DNA of 6,993 nt from CAZUCD01 sp964618855 (lineage in GTDB: Bacteria; Sumerlaeota; Sumerlaeia; SLMS01; JANRJK01), in contig CAZUCD010000179.1 of assembly GCA_964618855.1 (NCBI GenBank), positions 1 to 6,993 of the forward strand. Reading direction: 5' to 3'. The notes under the pieces were generated by a model. It was not told where the DNA came from. It searched no databases and saw nothing but the letters and a program-made list of their open reading frames with translations. The translations under genes and the position numbers were made by a program. The first letter of the stretch is position 1. Each line of letters opens with the position of its first letter. Of this stretch, positions 6,111 through 6,993 are shown one piece after another.

Positions 6111-6993
6111 GTGAGAAAAGTCCGGTTCCCGCATCCCGTCCAGGAGGGCGACACCGTCGCCCTCCTGGCCCTTTCATCCCCGGCAAAGGCCGATCACGAA
6201 GTGGATGGGGCGCGGGCAATCCTCGAGTCGTGGGGGCTGCGCGTGCGCATGGGGCGTAGCCTCCGGCTTCGGCGGGACTACCTCGCGGGGACGGCCCGCG
6301 AGCGTGCCGCCGACCTTGCCCGCGCCGTCGCCGACAAGCAGGTCCGCGCCCTCTTCTTCCTCCGCGGCGGCTACGGCGCCGCCCAGGCGATGCCCCTGAT
6401 CGACCTCGACGCGATCATCCGACGCCGCCTTTTCGTCGCAGGATTCAGCGACCTGACGATCCTGCTGAACGCGCTCGCGGCCCGGGGCCTGGCCACCCTG
6501 CACGCACCAACCCTTGCATCGCACTTCGTGAACACCCGCGCCTCGGCGGAACTCGAGTCCGCCATGCGCCGACTGATGGCGGGGGTGGATCGGTCGATAA
6601 GCTGGACGGCAGCCCGCGCCGAGCCCCTCTTCAACCGCGGAGGGGCCGCCCGTGGTCCCCTGATCGGGGGAAACCTCACCGTCTTCACCACGATGATTGG
6701 GACGCCGTGGCTCCCGAAGCCGGACGGGGCGATCCTACTCCTCGAGGAGGTGCACGAATCCCCCTACCGCGTCGATCGCATGATCACGCACCTGAGGAAT
6801 GCAGGATACCTCGGGAAACTCTCGGGAATCGCGCTCGGGGACTTCACCGACTGCGATGGCAATTCGATGGGGCGCTGGAACTGGCGCGAGGGCGCCGCCG
6901 AGGCGCTGCGGGGAATCCGCGTGCCCGTCCTGGCGGGACTTCCGATCGGGCACGACTCGGTGTCACTCCCTGTTTGGCTGGGGGCCGAAACAC
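6111..6993 (+). CDS. LD-carboxypeptidase, peptidase family S66 (LdcA/MccF-like), 3' end cut
   Basis: The first 294 residues are present and the frame runs off the right edge; family members are about 300-350 residues, so little is missing. The N-terminus has the family block EGDTVALLALSSPA (residues 12-25). RALFFLRGGYGAAQAMPLID (79-98) is the conserved GGYG region. The nucleophile is Ser113 in VAGFSDLTIL; Glu212 lies in LLLEEVHESPYRVDRM and His281 in GLPIGHDSVSLPVWLGAE, completing the Ser-Glu-His triad. IGGNLTVF (185-192) is another family block. Such enzymes remove the terminal D-alanine from L,D-linked muropeptides in cytoplasmic murein recycling; the MccF branch instead cleaves microcin C-type aminoacyl nucleotides. 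The sequence alone does not decide between them. The GTG start at 6111 is inferred: it is 7 bases after the hmgA stop, gives the expected N-terminus, and no ATG fits; no Shine-Dalgarno is visible. The first codons encode a strong hairpin (6140-6168). Confidence 0.9.
   Translation, partial: MRKVRFPHPVQEGDTVALLALSSPAKADHEVDGARAILESWGLRVRMGRSLRLRRDYLAGTARERAADLARAVADKQVRALFFLRGGYGAAQAMPLIDLDAIIRRRLFVAGFSDLTILLNALAARGLATLHAPTLASHFVNTRASAELESAMRRLMAGVDRSISWTAARAEPLFNRGGAARGPLIGGNLTVFTTMIGTPWLPKPDGAILLLEEVHESPYRVDRMITHLRNAGYLGKLSGIALGDFTDCDGNSMGRWNWREGAAEALRGIRVPVLAGLPIGHDSVSLPVWLGAET
6140..6168 (+). terminator. Perfect 13-bp hairpin followed by CCCTTT, terminator- or attenuator-like
   Basis: CCAGGAGGGCGAC and GTCGCCCTCCTGG pair perfectly around a 3-base ACC loop, and CCCTTTC follows. 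It has the shape of an intrinsic terminator with a poor U-tract. It lies 37 bases after the hmgA stop but also inside the first 20 codons of the peptidase gene, where the same bases encode the conserved QEGDTVALLA segment. It may end part of the hmgA transcripts, attenuate the downstream gene, or be a by-product of coding constraint. Confidence 0.4.

Noticed and set aside
5111..6154. Minus-strand open frame of 347 codons opposite hmgA
   Set aside because: GC-driven shadow; hmgA on the plus strand has full family motifs throughout.
1..6993. CRISPR array, tRNA/rRNA, insertion sequence or prophage
   Set aside because: No regularly spaced direct repeats, no tRNA-like cloverleaf, no transposase motif and no attachment-site duplication were seen.

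Overview
The window is GC-rich bacterial DNA with tightly packed genes on both strands. The gene content (UgpC/MsmX-type ABC ATPase, short-form GDP-mannose 4,6-dehydratase, a homogentisate dioxygenase of the compact bacterial subtype, an S66 LD-carboxypeptidase) fits a free-living heterotroph. I cannot name the phylum from sequence alone. Planctomycetota or a similar high-GC environmental group is a guess, based on the look of the secreted helical protein and the release-factor-like gene.

Left part, minus strand (1-2270). Reading in the direction of transcription: gmd (2270-1260), a stand-alone cyclic-nucleotide-binding domain protein (1225-713), a GGQ release-factor-like / ArfB-type ribosome rescue protein (716-285, its GTG start overlapping the previous stop as GTGA), then after 146 bases the N-terminal 46 codons of an ABC transporter ATPase that runs off the left edge. 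The first three look like one transcription unit. The ATPase has its own ribosome binding site.

Centre, plus strand (2361-4070). A gene diverging from gmd encodes a 569-residue exported protein with a clear signal peptide and an alpha-helical, repeat-like C-terminal two thirds. I do not recognise a specific family.

Between this gene and the dioxygenase (4071-4831) lies a decayed two-gene module: a minimal nucleotidyltransferase (MNT, motif GSx10DxD) followed by a HEPN-domain gene. Both are interrupted by frameshifts and stops, but they can be followed piece by piece across frames to just before the next gene. This looks like a dead NT-HEPN toxin-antitoxin pair and is the most interesting item in the window. 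A perfect 11-bp hairpin lies inside the HEPN remnant.

Right part, plus strand (4832-6993). An intact homogentisate 1,2-dioxygenase (hmgA) is followed after 7 bases by an S66 LD-carboxypeptidase with all three catalytic residues visible; it is cut by the right edge. A perfect 13-bp hairpin followed by CCCTTT sits in the first 20 codons of the peptidase gene and could act as a terminator or attenuator between the two. I found no RNA gene, insertion sequence or CRISPR array, and no intact new multi-gene system.
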